DNA of 64,000 bases. Source: an uncultured Ectothiorhodospiraceae bacterium (GTDB taxonomy: Bacteria; Pseudomonadota; Gammaproteobacteria; UBA6429; Thiohalophilaceae). The stretch is from NCBI GenBank assembly GCA_947258695.1, contig CAMYJG010000012.1:1-64000 (forward strand), given 5' to 3'. The position numbers and the translations under genes are program-made. Below are positions 9,160 to 18,253 of this stretch, piece by piece (within the stretch, counting starts at the first letter, position 1; each line of letters opens with the position of its first letter). Under the pieces are notes generated by a model that saw nothing but the letters and a program-made list of their open reading frames with translations, was not told the DNA's origin and did no database searches.

Positions 9160-10524
9160 ATGAGTTTTGAAGTGATTAATCCGGTAACGGGCGAGAAAGT
9201 CACAGAATTTTCAGCCTGGGATTCATCACAGCTGGAATCAGCATTGGCCGCTGTTGCCGCGGCATCACCTGCATGGCGAAACACCGTGATCTCTGAACGC
9301 TGTGAATTGATGCATAAAGCTGCTGATGTATTACGCAATAACAAGGAAAAATATGCGGCGATTATTACCCAGGAAATGGGGAAATTAATTAATGAATCAC
9401 GTGCCGAAGTTGAAAAATGTGCCCTGGCTTGTGATTACTATGCCGAGAATGGGTCCGCATTTTTAGCCGATGAAGCAATCGATTCTGATGCAGGTAAAAG
9501 TTATGTTGCCTACCTGCCTTTAGGTACGGTGTTAGCCGTAATGCCGTGGAATTTTCCGTTGTGGCAGGTTTTTCGTTTTGCTGCACCTGCACTTGTCGCC
9601 GGCAATAGCGGTGTTTTAAAACATGCATCTAACGTTCCGCAATGTGCTTTACTCATCGAAGAGGTATTTAAACTGGCCGGTTTTCCTGACAGTATTTTTC
9701 GTTCTTTAATGATTCGCGCTTCACAGGTAAAGGCCGTGATAGAAGATCCCCGTATACATGCCGTGACTTTAACCGGCAGCGAACCAGCCGGGCGACAAGT
9801 GGCAGCAACCGCAGCTAATCATTTAAAAAAATCTGTTTTGGAGTTGGGTGGATCAGATGCTTTTATTGTTTTAGAAGATGCAGATCTTGATCTCACGGTA
9901 CAGAATGCACTGATTTCCCGTTTTTTAAACAGCGGGCAAAGTTGTATCGCGGCAAAACGATTTATCGTGGTTGATGCTATTGCAGAAGATTTTATTGCTC
10001 GTTTCAAAGCGGGCGTTGAAGCGTTAAAAGCGGGTGATCCCATGGATGAATCAACCACACTGGCGCCGATGGCGCGTGAAGATTTAAGGAATGAATTACA
10101 TGACCAGGTAAAAGATAGCCTGGCAGCGGGTGCAGTTGCAGTAACAGGGTGTGAACCCATTTCAGGCCAGGGCGCTTTTTATAAAGCATCAATTCTGGAT
10201 CGGGTAGAAGCCGGGATGCGTGCCTATCATGAAGAACTTTTTGGTCCTGTGGCAATCATTCTTCATGCTCGTGATGATGCTGATGCTTTACGCATTGCGA
10301 ATGAATCACCATTTGGTTTAGGCGGCAGTGTCTGGACCCAGGATTCATCAAGAGGTGAACGGATAGCGCGCCAGATCGAGTCGGGTTGTAGCTTTGTTAA
10401 TGGTATGGTGAAAAGCGATCCACGCTTACCGTTTGGTGGAATCAAAAATTCAGGCTATGGTCGTGAACTTTCCTGGCATGGTATTCGGGAATTTACCAAT
10501 GCCAAGACTATCTGGATTAAATAA
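9160..10524 (+). CDS. NAD(P)-dependent succinate-semialdehyde-type dehydrogenase
   Basis: Aldehyde dehydrogenase of 454 residues that oxidises an aldehyde, most likely succinate semialdehyde, to the acid. It shows the cofactor region VMPWNFPLWQVFRFAAPALVAGN, the catalytic Glu in LELGGSD, and the catalytic Cys in NSGQSCIAAKRF. It closely resembles the short Sad/YneI branch, which starts at MSFEVINPVTG and lacks the N-terminal extension of GabD. A ribosome-binding AGGAG lies 8-12 bases before the ATG. It stands alone between divergent cca and convergent GGDEF-EAL genes. Substrate is inferred from family resemblance. Confidence 0.85.
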   Translation: MSFEVINPVTGEKVTEFSAWDSSQLESALAAVAAASPAWRNTVISERCELMHKAADVLRNNKEKYAAIITQEMGKLINESRAEVEKCALACDYYAENGSAFLADEAIDSDAGKSYVAYLPLGTVLAVMPWNFPLWQVFRFAAPALVAGNSGVLKHASNVPQCALLIEEVFKLAGFPDSIFRSLMIRASQVKAVIEDPRIHAVTLTGSEPAGRQVAATAANHLKKSVLELGGSDAFIVLEDADLDLTVQNALISRFLNSGQSCIAAKRFIVVDAIAEDFIARFKAGVEALKAGDPMDESTTLAPMAREDLRNELHDQVKDSLAAGAVAVTGCEPISGQGAFYKASILDRVEAGMRAYHEELFGPVAIILHARDDADALRIANESPFGLGGSVWTQDSSRGERIARQIESGCSFVNGMVKSDPRLPFGGIKNSGYGRELSWHGIREFTNAKTIWIK

Positions 10525-10539
10525 TAAAGATTAAACCGC

Positions 10540-10566
10540 GGGGAACATGGGGCCCCAGTGTTCCCT
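10540..10566. terminator. Hairpin between convergent genes
   Basis: GGGAACA, then the self-complementary TGGGGCCCCA, then TGTTCCC form a strong nested palindrome in the 55 bases between the aldehyde dehydrogenase stop and the GGDEF-EAL stop. There is no long T run on either strand, so efficiency as an intrinsic terminator is uncertain, but position between two converging 3' ends supports that role. Confidence 0.55.
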
Positions 10567-10579
10567 GTTGTTCAATGAG

Positions 10580-12298
10580 TTACTCTGCCGGTTTAGCAGA
10601 AAAGTAACCCTGTCCCCAGGAGACGCCCAGTGCACGTAATACATCCAATGTTTTTTGATCTTCAATGTGCTCAGCAATGGTAATGAGGTCCAGGGACTCA
10701 GCCATTTTTTGAATGCCATTAATAATTTTACGTGCGCGATCTTCATAAGCAACGCGTTTTATTAAAGATCCATCAAATTTTAAATAGCTAATCGGTAAAT
10801 CTGCCAGGTAAGTCAGAGAAGAGTAACCACTACCAAAGTCATCAATCGCAAGTGGTATACCAAATTCAATAAACGGAGCAAGTAGATTTTTTACTTCGGC
10901 CATGTCACCAAGCAGCTCCTGCTCGGTAATTTCTATAACAATGGGTTTACTCTCGCATTCAGAGTGACCACATTCCTCGCATTTTAGTTTTGCATACTGC
11001 AGGAGTTCTTGAACTAATTGTGGATGGCGTAGTAAATCAGCTGACACGTTGACAAAGTGAGGGAGGTCATTCTTGCTGTAGGCAAAGTTTTCAGAACAGC
11101 GAGAAAGCATTTTGTTTATTATTTGGTAGTCAATCCTATGTACCATTTGCAGTTCAATCGCTGCATCAATAAAGCTATGTGCTTCAATCAGCGAGCCATC
11201 TTTCTCCTGGATGCGGGCTAACGCTTCTTCAGCAACCTGTTGACCGGTAAAAATATCAAAAATCGGCTGGTATACTGGTGTAACTCGATCTTCTTTTAAT
11301 GCATTTTCTAATAGGGTTCCAACGGAAAAAATCTTTCCGGTCGATTGTTGGCTACTATGGATACGGTTACGCCCGTTTTGCTTAGCTTGATGTAATGTTG
11401 CATCAGCGACACGAAATAGTTCTTCTGGGCTGTTACCATCTTCAGGAAAGTTAGAGACACCAATACTGAGGGTGACAGGAATTGTTTCATTGTCCAGTTT
11501 GAAAGGGTCCTCGGCTAAACTATTGCATAGGCGTTGAGCAATTTTACAGGCAGTGTCTAAATCTGCATCAGGCAACATACAAAGAAATTCTTCGCCGCCC
11601 CATCTGCCAAGATTATCTTTGTCACGAATTATAAACTGTAAGCGTTCGGCAATCACTTGAAGTAACTGGTCACCTGTTTTATGCCCATATTGATCGTTTA
11701 TTAATTTAAAGCGATCGATGTCTAATAAAAGAACGGAATAGGTTTTATCTCTGTACTTATAATCATTATGCAGGTGAGTAATTGATTGTTGCAGTGTATT
11801 GCGGTTAGGCGTACGGGTTAGAGTGTCATGACTAAATTGATATAATAGTGGACGTTGTTTATCACTATTTATGGCGCTTAGCTTATGGAACATTAAGATA
11901 ACAGTATTTTCGTCAAGCGGAGAAATACTGAAATCAACCAGGATGTCGACATTTTTTTTCGTTCGGATCAAATGTTTTTTAATCGGTCCAAACGTATTAC
12001 CGGAATCAATAATTTTGTTTACAATTTTTAAATAAGATTGCTCTAAAACATCATTGCAAAACTGAAAAACGTTTTCCAATGGCTTGCCTTTAGCATCGAG
12101 TTGTAACCAGCCTGTTATTTTACTTGCCGTTTTATTGATGAAAATTATTTCACCTTTTTTGTTGATGCCAATCGCGCCATCGTAATAAATGGATAATAAA
12201 TCTTCTGCATAATCATCGGCACGAGGATCACCGAAAAGAGAAACGACTGAGGAGGTACTTTCTATCTGATCACTGGCGCGTTGTTTGGGGTTTGCCAC
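10580..12298 (-). CDS. PAS-GGDEF-EAL c-di-GMP signalling protein
   Basis: A 572-residue soluble protein with a PAS domain (about 30-140), a diguanylate cyclase domain with the active-site variant GGEEF (in RWGGEEFLCML), and an EAL phosphodiesterase domain. EAL motifs seen are EEALARI, ITEQELL, AIDDFGSGYSS, YLKFDGSLI, AEHIED and GQGYFSAKP. The key acidic residues appear kept, so both domains could be active, though KFDGSLI and AEHIE deviate from the common K-I-D and AEGVE. No membrane segment is evident. It is a single gene, so its target output is unknown. Confidence 0.88.
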   Translation of the reverse strand: MANPKQRASDQIESTSSVVSLFGDPRADDYAEDLLSIYYDGAIGINKKGEIIFINKTASKITGWLQLDAKGKPLENVFQFCNDVLEQSYLKIVNKIIDSGNTFGPIKKHLIRTKKNVDILVDFSISPLDENTVILMFHKLSAINSDKQRPLLYQFSHDTLTRTPNRNTLQQSITHLHNDYKYRDKTYSVLLLDIDRFKLINDQYGHKTGDQLLQVIAERLQFIIRDKDNLGRWGGEEFLCMLPDADLDTACKIAQRLCNSLAEDPFKLDNETIPVTLSIGVSNFPEDGNSPEELFRVADATLHQAKQNGRNRIHSSQQSTGKIFSVGTLLENALKEDRVTPVYQPIFDIFTGQQVAEEALARIQEKDGSLIEAHSFIDAAIELQMVHRIDYQIINKMLSRCSENFAYSKNDLPHFVNVSADLLRHPQLVQELLQYAKLKCEECGHSECESKPIVIEITEQELLGDMAEVKNLLAPFIEFGIPLAIDDFGSGYSSLTYLADLPISYLKFDGSLIKRVAYEDRARKIINGIQKMAESLDLITIAEHIEDQKTLDVLRALGVSWGQGYFSAKPAE

Positions 12299-12390
12299 AA
12301 GTTTGCCTATTAAATTTGTTCTATTCTTACAATAAGAATAACATATAAGTGGGTAATATTTATAAAAAAACTATAATCTAGCGCACAAAT

Positions 12391-13605
12391 ATGAAAAACC
12401 AAGCAACATTAATCAGGCGTCTTTCATTACCACTGCTGGTTTTTTATGGCATTGGCACTATTTTAGGTGCGGGGATCTACGTTTTAGTGGGAAAGGTGGC
12501 TGGTGAAGCCGGTTTTTACACCCCTTTTTCCTTCTTATTGGCCTCGACATTAGCCGCTTTTTCGGCTTTTTCCTATGCTGAACTGGCGGCACGTTTCCCC
12601 AAAAGTGCAGGTGAAGCGATATATATTGAAGAAGGTTTTGCGATAAAAAACCTTTCGATATTAGTTGGTTTTTTAATCATCTCGGTCGGCGTGATATCCG
12701 TTGCCACCCTGGCGCATGGATTTACGGGTTATTTTAAGATATTTTTTGATTTACCCGAGGTAGTTATCATCATTTCAATTGTCCTGTTTATCGGACTGGT
12801 CTGTGCCTGGGGAATTGAGCAATCGGTTGTTATTGCATCGATTATGACCGTTGTTGAAATAATTGGTTTATTGATTATTTTATACGTTGGCAAAGATGCT
12901 TTCACTATGCTGCCTGAAAAATTTCCCGAGATGATACCCCCATTGGATGCCACTATCTGGGCGGGTATTTTTTTGGGAAGTTTTGTCGCGTTTTATGCTT
13001 TCATCGGTTTTGAGGATATTGTTAATGTTGCCGAGGAAGCGATCAAACCCAGCATCAATATTCCATTAGCGATTATTATTTCATTAATCGTCACGACAAT
13101 TTTTTATGTGCTTATCTCGATCGTTGCCATTTTACTGGTCGCACCAGAAAAGCTGGCAGCGAGCGAGGCACCATTAGCCATGATTTACCAGTTAACAACC
13201 GGCAAGACACCTTTGGTTATAACAATGATTAGCTTAATTTCTGTTGTGAATGGCGCCTTAATTCAGGTCATAATGGCAACACGGGTACTCTATGGTATGA
13301 GTCGTAAGCAGTGGTTGCCGGCAATGGTTGGCAGGGTTAATGCCACGACACATACTCCGCTTATAGCAACAATGATTATTACAGCTTTAATTCTGCTTTT
13401 TGCTTTAATTTTTCCCTTGTTAAGTTTAGCCAAAATCACCAGTTTTATAACCTTAACTATCTTTATGTTAATTAATTTTTCATTACTTAAAATTAAATAC
13501 TCTAAAAGAGAGTATTCAGGGTTTACAGTACCCCTGTGGGTACCCTTAACCGGTGGCGTATTTACGTTGTTATTTATATTATATTTAATAACTACGTTTA
13601 TTTAA
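12391..13605 (+). CDS. APC-family amino acid permease
   Basis: A 404-residue integral membrane protein with about 11-12 hydrophobic helices. The N-terminal GIGTILGAGIYVLVGKVAGEAG is the hallmark GxGxIxGxGI unwound helix 1 of the amino acid-polyamine-organocation family, followed by YAELAARFPKSAGEAIYIEE. The substrate cannot be read from the sequence. The stop overlaps the ATG of the TauE-like gene by one base (TAATG), indicating translational coupling. Confidence 0.85.
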   Translation: MKNQATLIRRLSLPLLVFYGIGTILGAGIYVLVGKVAGEAGFYTPFSFLLASTLAAFSAFSYAELAARFPKSAGEAIYIEEGFAIKNLSILVGFLIISVGVISVATLAHGFTGYFKIFFDLPEVVIIISIVLFIGLVCAWGIEQSVVIASIMTVVEIIGLLIILYVGKDAFTMLPEKFPEMIPPLDATIWAGIFLGSFVAFYAFIGFEDIVNVAEEAIKPSINIPLAIIISLIVTTIFYVLISIVAILLVAPEKLAASEAPLAMIYQLTTGKTPLVITMISLISVVNGALIQVIMATRVLYGMSRKQWLPAMVGRVNATTHTPLIATMIITALILLFALIFPLLSLAKITSFITLTIFMLINFSLLKIKYSKREYSGFTVPLWVPLTGGVFTLLFILYLITTFI

Positions 13606-14399
13606 TGATAATAGAGTACTTAAGTTATATTGGTTTGGGAGCAATCGCGGGATTTGTTGCCGGCCTTTTAGGCGTAGGTGGTGGTTTAATTATTGTGCCT
13701 GTTTTGATTTTATTATTTCAGGCAAATAACTTTTCAGCTGAGATCATTGTTCATATGGCAATAGGTACCTCACTGGCCAGCATTGTATTTACTTCTATTT
13801 CATCAGTTTATGCCCATCATTATCGGCATCACGCGGTGCAATGGCGTATCGTGAAAAAGCTGACGCCTGGAATTATTATTGGTGCTGCAGCCGGGGCAAT
13901 CATCGCTAACATGGTTGCGGCAAAAAACTTACAAATGTTTTTTGCTATTTTTGAATTAACTATCGCGCTACAAATGGCTTTAAATATTAAGGCTCATGCT
14001 TCTCGCACTCTACCACGTACGGCAGGCATGACACTGGTTGGTTCGGGAATTGGTTCACTATCAGCAATAGTCGGTATTGGCGGCGGAACCTTAACTGTTC
14101 CTTTTTTAAGCTGGTGTAATGTAAAAATGCAACAGGCAGTGGCAACCTCAAGTGCCTGTGGATTACCAATAGCCGTTGCCGGGTGTATTGGTTTTATGAT
14201 TACTGGCTGGGATGTGTCTTTATTACCTGTAGATGCAGTGGGCTATATTTATTGGCCGGCATTATTAGCGATTAGCTTTTCAAGTATATTATTTGCACCA
14301 CTGGGGGCAAAAGTGGCGCACTATATTTCTCCGCAAAAACTAAGACGCATTTTTTCTATCGTGTTGTTTTTACTCGGGGTAAAAATGTTATTGGGTTAA
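13605..14399 (+). CDS. TauE/SafE-family sulfite or organosulfonate exporter
   Basis: Membrane protein of 264 residues with the paired internal motifs GLLGVGGGLIIVPVL and AIVGIGGGTLTVPFL typical of the TauE/SafE family, each half containing about four helices. Members export sulfite, sulfoacetate or other anions, so in this sulfur oxidiser it may relieve sulfite stress; that link is inferred. The start at 13605 is chosen because it sits in the TAATG coupling with the upstream permease; a longer GTG-initiated version from 13536 would overlap the permease by 70 bases. Confidence 0.82.
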   Translation: MIIEYLSYIGLGAIAGFVAGLLGVGGGLIIVPVLILLFQANNFSAEIIVHMAIGTSLASIVFTSISSVYAHHYRHHAVQWRIVKKLTPGIIIGAAAGAIIANMVAAKNLQMFFAIFELTIALQMALNIKAHASRTLPRTAGMTLVGSGIGSLSAIVGIGGGTLTVPFLSWCNVKMQQAVATSSACGLPIAVAGCIGFMITGWDVSLLPVDAVGYIYWPALLAISFSSILFAPLGAKVAHYISPQKLRRIFSIVLFLLGVKMLLG

Positions 14400-14893
14400 G
14401 TATCTTCGATTATGATTAAAATATAACCCAGTGAAACATAGTCATTAATTGTTGCCGGTCCTGCAGCAGCAACATCGACATAATCAGGGAAATCTTCTTC
14501 AGTTACATTTCGCCAGCTGGCATGCGTACCACATACATGAAGTGGTACATTCTCATCTTTAACAAGTTGCTGTGTTAAAGAATGAACGGTTTTGTATTTC
14601 TTGTTTTTGTTAGTTTGTAATGCGAATTGTTCACTGCCATGAGTCACAATCGCAATTTCAAGTTTCGGGAAACGTTTGCGTAATGCCTTAATGTGGTTTT
14701 GAACTTCGGGTAATGCCCATTCAAGACTATTCGCATCGCCAGTGACTATTTCAAAAACAATTCCGGCGGGTGGATTTTTTTGCGCAAGGATGTCATCTAT
14801 TTTTTCACCTGAGTCAATAGCATGGCTTATTGGCATAAACAGCAGGTTGGAGGTAATTAAGGTAGTTAGAAGTATAATATTTTTTATCATCAT
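14396..14893 (-). CDS. Exported DsrE-like protein
   Basis: A 165-residue protein with a signal peptide ending in the ISHA region near residue 25. The mature part has a Rossmann-like pattern (GIVFEIVTGD, KLEIAIVTHGSEQFAL, VPLHVCGTHAS, GYILIII) that fits the DsrE/DsrF-like fold, with one conserved-looking Cys in LHVCGTHA. Cytoplasmic DsrE/TusD members relay sulfane sulfur through such a cysteine; exported relatives occur in sulfur oxidisers but their role is not settled. It overlaps the convergent TauE-like gene by 4 bases. Confidence in fold is moderate, in function low. Confidence 0.65.
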   Translation of the reverse strand: MMIKNIILLTTLITSNLLFMPISHAIDSGEKIDDILAQKNPPAGIVFEIVTGDANSLEWALPEVQNHIKALRKRFPKLEIAIVTHGSEQFALQTNKNKKYKTVHSLTQQLVKDENVPLHVCGTHASWRNVTEEDFPDYVDVAAAGPATINDYVSLGYILIIIEDT

Positions 14894-14907
14894 TGCATCT
14901 CATTATG

Positions 14908-14941
14908 TTATTGCAAGCCATAAAATCATGGCTCGCAATGA
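14908..14941. repeat. Short intergenic hairpin between moaA and the DsrE-like gene
   Basis: The arms ATTGCAAGCCAT and ATGGCTCGCAAT face each other around a six-base spacer in the 56-base gap after moaA. The TTGC/GCAATGACA composition is like the TCATTGCGAG-type interspersed palindromes. It would lie in the moaA transcript 3' end and the 5' leader of the DsrE-like gene. Confidence 0.5.
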
Positions 14942-14949
14942 CACGTGTC

Positions 14950-15933
14950 TCAACCACCAGTCATAGACATAAAGCGAACCAGTTTTTCAGGTTTGTCACT
15001 AAACTCATGTTTTTCAGGTTTTAAGTTAATCGCTTTTTGTATGTGCTGCTTCAATTCGTCATCACTGATACCAGCACGCATTAACTCCCGTAGTGGGTAA
15101 CTATCTTCTTGACCTAAACAAAGGTATAAAGTTCCATCGACAGATAGTCGAACACGATTACAGGTATCACAAAAGTGTTGTGACATCGGTGTGATATACC
15201 CGATTCTTAAATCAGTACCCTCGACCCGCACATAACGGGCTGGGCCACCACCGTTCATATTTGCTTTGACCAGGGTATATTTTTTTGCCAGTCGATCATG
15301 AATTTCATTTAATGGAATATATTGCAGGCTGGCACCGCGACCCGTGTCACCCATGGGCATGGTTTCTATGAAGCGTAACGTGAAGTCATTATCGATACAA
15401 AATTGCACCATGTCTTCAACTTCATCATCATTAACACCACGCATCACAACCATGTTGATTTTAACCGGGTGGAAGCCAGCTTCCTTCGCAGCCATTAAGC
15501 CATCAATGACTTTTTCCAGTTTGCCACCAGTAATATTTTTAAAGCGGTCGGCTTTTAATGTATCCAGACTAACATTGATCCGTGAAATGCCGGCTTGTTG
15601 TAAAGCTGCAGCCTGTTTTTTCATGCGCGTTGCATTACTGCTTAGCGAAAGATCATTAATCCCGGGTAGAGCAGCCAGTCTGGCTGCAAGCTCAGGCAGG
15701 TTCTTTCTTACTAATGGTTCTCCACCGGTGATACGGATCCGTTTTGTACCCAGCTCACCAAAGAGCCTGATTACCCGTTCAATTTCATCAAAAGTAAGCC
15801 AGTTTTCGGGTTCATTAAAATCTTTAAAACCTTCTGGCATACAGTAGTTGCATCTTAAATCACAACGATCGGTAACCGACAAGCGCAAGTACTCAATGCT
15901 GCGTCCATATTGATCGATTAATTGTTGAGTCAT
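14950..15933 (-). CDS. moaA: GTP 3',8-cyclase MoaA
   Basis: Radical-SAM enzyme that makes the first molybdenum-cofactor intermediate from GTP. It shows the N-terminal cluster motif CDLRCNYC, the GGEPLVRK glycine motif, the C-terminal cluster motif CDTCNRVRLSVDGTLYLCLG and the terminal Gly-Gly needed for activity. I place the start at the internal Met (MTQQLIDQYGR) at 15933, which gives a 327-residue protein matching MoaA; an upstream in-frame ATG at 15987 would add 18 atypical residues. Moco is required by the SoeA-type oxidoreductase in this window. No other moa gene lies nearby. Confidence 0.93.
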   Translation of the reverse strand: MTQQLIDQYGRSIEYLRLSVTDRCDLRCNYCMPEGFKDFNEPENWLTFDEIERVIRLFGELGTKRIRITGGEPLVRKNLPELAARLAALPGINDLSLSSNATRMKKQAAALQQAGISRINVSLDTLKADRFKNITGGKLEKVIDGLMAAKEAGFHPVKINMVVMRGVNDDEVEDMVQFCIDNDFTLRFIETMPMGDTGRGASLQYIPLNEIHDRLAKKYTLVKANMNGGGPARYVRVEGTDLRIGYITPMSQHFCDTCNRVRLSVDGTLYLCLGQEDSYPLRELMRAGISDDELKQHIQKAINLKPEKHEFSDKPEKLVRFMSMTGG

Positions 15934-16085
15934 ACAAAAACCATGTGGATTAAGTGGATATAACTGTAGGAAAACTGTATTAGCCAATGCTAATTATAAC
16001 TGATCGTGGCGTAAGAGAGAGTACCAAAGTGGTTTTATTTTAACTTTATCGGGAGGGAAAATTGTTGAGTTTTATTAGGGTTATA

Positions 16086-16697
16086 TTAGTCGCTGACTTC
16101 TAATGACATACGGACCAGATCGGTTACGGAGCTGACCTCCATTTTGTCCATAACATTAGAGCGGTGAACTTCGACAGTTTTAACACTGATTTCTAATTCT
16201 TTCGCAATATCTTTATTGAGCTTACCGGCGACAACAAGTTCCATCACTTGTTTTTCGCGCTTAGTTAAAGAGTCGATACGTTCTTGTGTTTTATATTGTA
16301 ACTTGTGTTTTTTTCGGTTTTTCTTATGAGTGCTGATTGCATTGTGGACCAGGTCAAGCAGTTCCTGGCCTTTAAAGGGTTTTTCAAGAAAATCCAGTAC
16401 CCCAGCTTTCATTGCTTTGACAACAGTCGATATATCCCCAAAACCACTAATCATAATGACAGGCAGATCGATGTTATTTTTTTCAAGTTGCTGGTGTAAA
16501 TCGAGGCCACTTATGCCGGGCAACCGTAGATCGAGTATTAGGCAGCCATAGCCATCCGCTGTGTAATTTTCCAGAAATTCATTAGCATCATTATAGACTT
16601 TTGACTGGTAGCCTATAGACGAGACGAGTTCTCGCAGGTATTTAAGCATGCTCGGATCATCATCGACGATGTGTATGGTGACGTTTTTATTTGTCAT
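16086..16697 (-). CDS. FixJ/NarL-type response regulator
   Basis: About 203 residues: an N-terminal receiver with HIVDDDPSMLKYLRELV, phospho-Asp in CLILDLRLPGISG, and Lys in FLEKPFKGQELL, then a LuxR-type helix-turn-helix with LTKREKQVMELVVAGKLNKDIAKELEISVKTVEVHRSNVMDKM. This is the FixJ/TtrR/NodW subgroup. The start is set at MTNKNVTIHIV; the frame is open upstream but adds an unlikely AT-rich leader. There is no adjacent kinase. The PAS hybrid kinase at 5.5-7.7 kb is a conceivable partner. Targets are unknown. Confidence 0.87.
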   Translation of the reverse strand: MTNKNVTIHIVDDDPSMLKYLRELVSSIGYQSKVYNDANEFLENYTADGYGCLILDLRLPGISGLDLHQQLEKNNIDLPVIMISGFGDISTVVKAMKAGVLDFLEKPFKGQELLDLVHNAISTHKKNRKKHKLQYKTQERIDSLTKREKQVMELVVAGKLNKDIAKELEISVKTVEVHRSNVMDKMEVSSVTDLVRMSLEVSD

Positions 16698-16941
16698 ATT
16701 ATAATTATAGAAAACGTTATAAATCTTAAAAAGCACTAGTTTGTAGATAATGTATCTCAGGGGGGAAATGAGATGTTATTTACAGGCTGTAATCATAGTG
16801 CTTCCCCATTTAATATCATATTATGGTCAGCAGTTATTGCTATTAGGGTATTCCCTGATAAATTGAGCAATAGCTCACAAGTTGTGTGATATAGTCTGGC
16901 TAATGAGCAAAATTAATTTTTTTGATTAAGTTATTCGTATT

Positions 16942-17589
16942 ATGAAAAACCAGTATGTATACAGTAAAAAACTGGAGGTTAAAAACCTTTCTTGTTTTCG
17001 TAATGAGCAAATTTTATTTAGTGAAGTTAACTTTTCACTAGTTCCAGGAAATGTGCTCTTTTTACAGGGCGAAAATGGCAGCGGTAAAACCAGTTTGCTA
17101 AGAATTCTATGTGGTTTTCGTTTAGCCGATGAAGGAGAAATTAACTGGGGAGATAAAAAAGTCTCAGGTATGCCTGAATATTTTCAGAATATTTCTTATG
17201 TCGGGCATAAAAATGGCATTAAGGATGAACTTAGCGTTGAAGAAAATCTAAATTTAATGCGATCAATGGCAAGTGTTTCTGATATTAAAACGGAAAATGT
17301 TTTAAAAGAAATTGGTTTATTTAAACGGGCAGATGTCATTAGTCGACAATTATCGGCAGGGCAAAAACGTAAACTCGCACTGGCACGTTTAATGATGACG
17401 GATAATTCTTTCTGGATTCTTGACGAACCTTTTACTTCACTGGATAAAACAAGCGTTGGTTTTTTTGAAACTTTAATCAAACAGCATATATCGAGAGGTG
17501 GCATGTTAATTTTAACCTCCCATCATGATATTGATTTGTCTGGCTTACCGGTTCAGCATTTTAGTTTAAGTAGTCAAGCTAATGTTTAA
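16942..17589 (+). CDS. ccmA: Haem exporter ATP-binding protein CcmA
   Basis: ATPase of the CcmABCD complex, which releases holo-CcmE during cytochrome c maturation. The 215-residue protein has Walker A QGENGSGKTSLLRIL, signature RQLSAGQKRKLALARL, and Walker B FWILDEPFTSLD. It is the first gene of the ccmABCDEFGHI cluster and overlaps ccmB by 8 bases. The 200-base region upstream is AT-rich and likely contains the operon promoter. Confidence 0.94.
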   Translation: MKNQYVYSKKLEVKNLSCFRNEQILFSEVNFSLVPGNVLFLQGENGSGKTSLLRILCGFRLADEGEINWGDKKVSGMPEYFQNISYVGHKNGIKDELSVEENLNLMRSMASVSDIKTENVLKEIGLFKRADVISRQLSAGQKRKLALARLMMTDNSFWILDEPFTSLDKTSVGFFETLIKQHISRGGMLILTSHHDIDLSGLPVQHFSLSSQANV

Positions 17590-18250
17590 AACATGGTTGC
17601 AAATATTTAAACGAGATTTATTGATCGCTTTTCGTCGGCGTTCAGAAATTATTCATCCCTTGATCTTTTTTGTTATGGTTATTTCATTATTTCCATTAGC
17701 TATTGGTGACGATAAAGTTCTGTTACAAAAAATTGCCCCCGCAATTATCTGGGTGACGGCTTTACTGGCGACAATGTTGTCATTAGATAATTTATTTCGT
17801 TCAGACTTTGAAGACGGAAGCCTTGAACAAATGACCCTGCTAAAAACACCCTTGTCATTTTTAGTAACAGCAAAAATTTCGGCGCACTGGTTTATAACGG
17901 GATTACCTTTAATCCTAATAACCCCACTACTTGCAACATTATTGTATCTTTCGTCAGATACTATAATGATGTTATTGCTCACTTTGTTATTAGGTACTCC
18001 TACCTTAAGTTTAATTGGTGCGGTGGGTATCGCTTTAACTGTGGGATTAAGGCAGGGAGGGGTTATACTATCGTTGTTAATTTTACCTCTGTATATTCCG
18101 GTATTAATTTTTGCGACACTGGCATTAGAAAATACGGTACAGGGATTTTCAGCTGAGGCGCAATTAGCGATGATGTTGGCAGTTTTAGTGCTGGCGATGA
18201 CATTATCTCCATTTGCTATTGCCGCAGCATTAAAAGTAAGTTTGAATTAA
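17582..18250 (+). CDS. ccmB: Haem exporter permease CcmB
   Basis: Inner-membrane subunit of the CcmABCD complex; 222 residues with about six membrane helices. The N-terminal FKRDLLIAFRRRSEIIHPLIFFVMVISLFPLAIG and the DNLFRSDFEDGSLEQ segment are characteristic. Overlaps ccmA by 8 bases and ends 4 bases before ccmC, so translation is probably coupled. Confidence 0.94.
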   Translation: MFKTWLQIFKRDLLIAFRRRSEIIHPLIFFVMVISLFPLAIGDDKVLLQKIAPAIIWVTALLATMLSLDNLFRSDFEDGSLEQMTLLKTPLSFLVTAKISAHWFITGLPLILITPLLATLLYLSSDTIMMLLLTLLLGTPTLSLIGAVGIALTVGLRQGGVILSLLILPLYIPVLIFATLALENTVQGFSAEAQLAMMLAVLVLAMTLSPFAIAAALKVSLN

Positions 18251-18253
18251 GTT

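Noticed and set aside
13536-13604. Upstream extension of the TauE-like protein
   Set aside because: The added 23 residues overlap the permease gene and include no conserved sequence. The TAATG junction at 13603-13607 is a typical coupled start.
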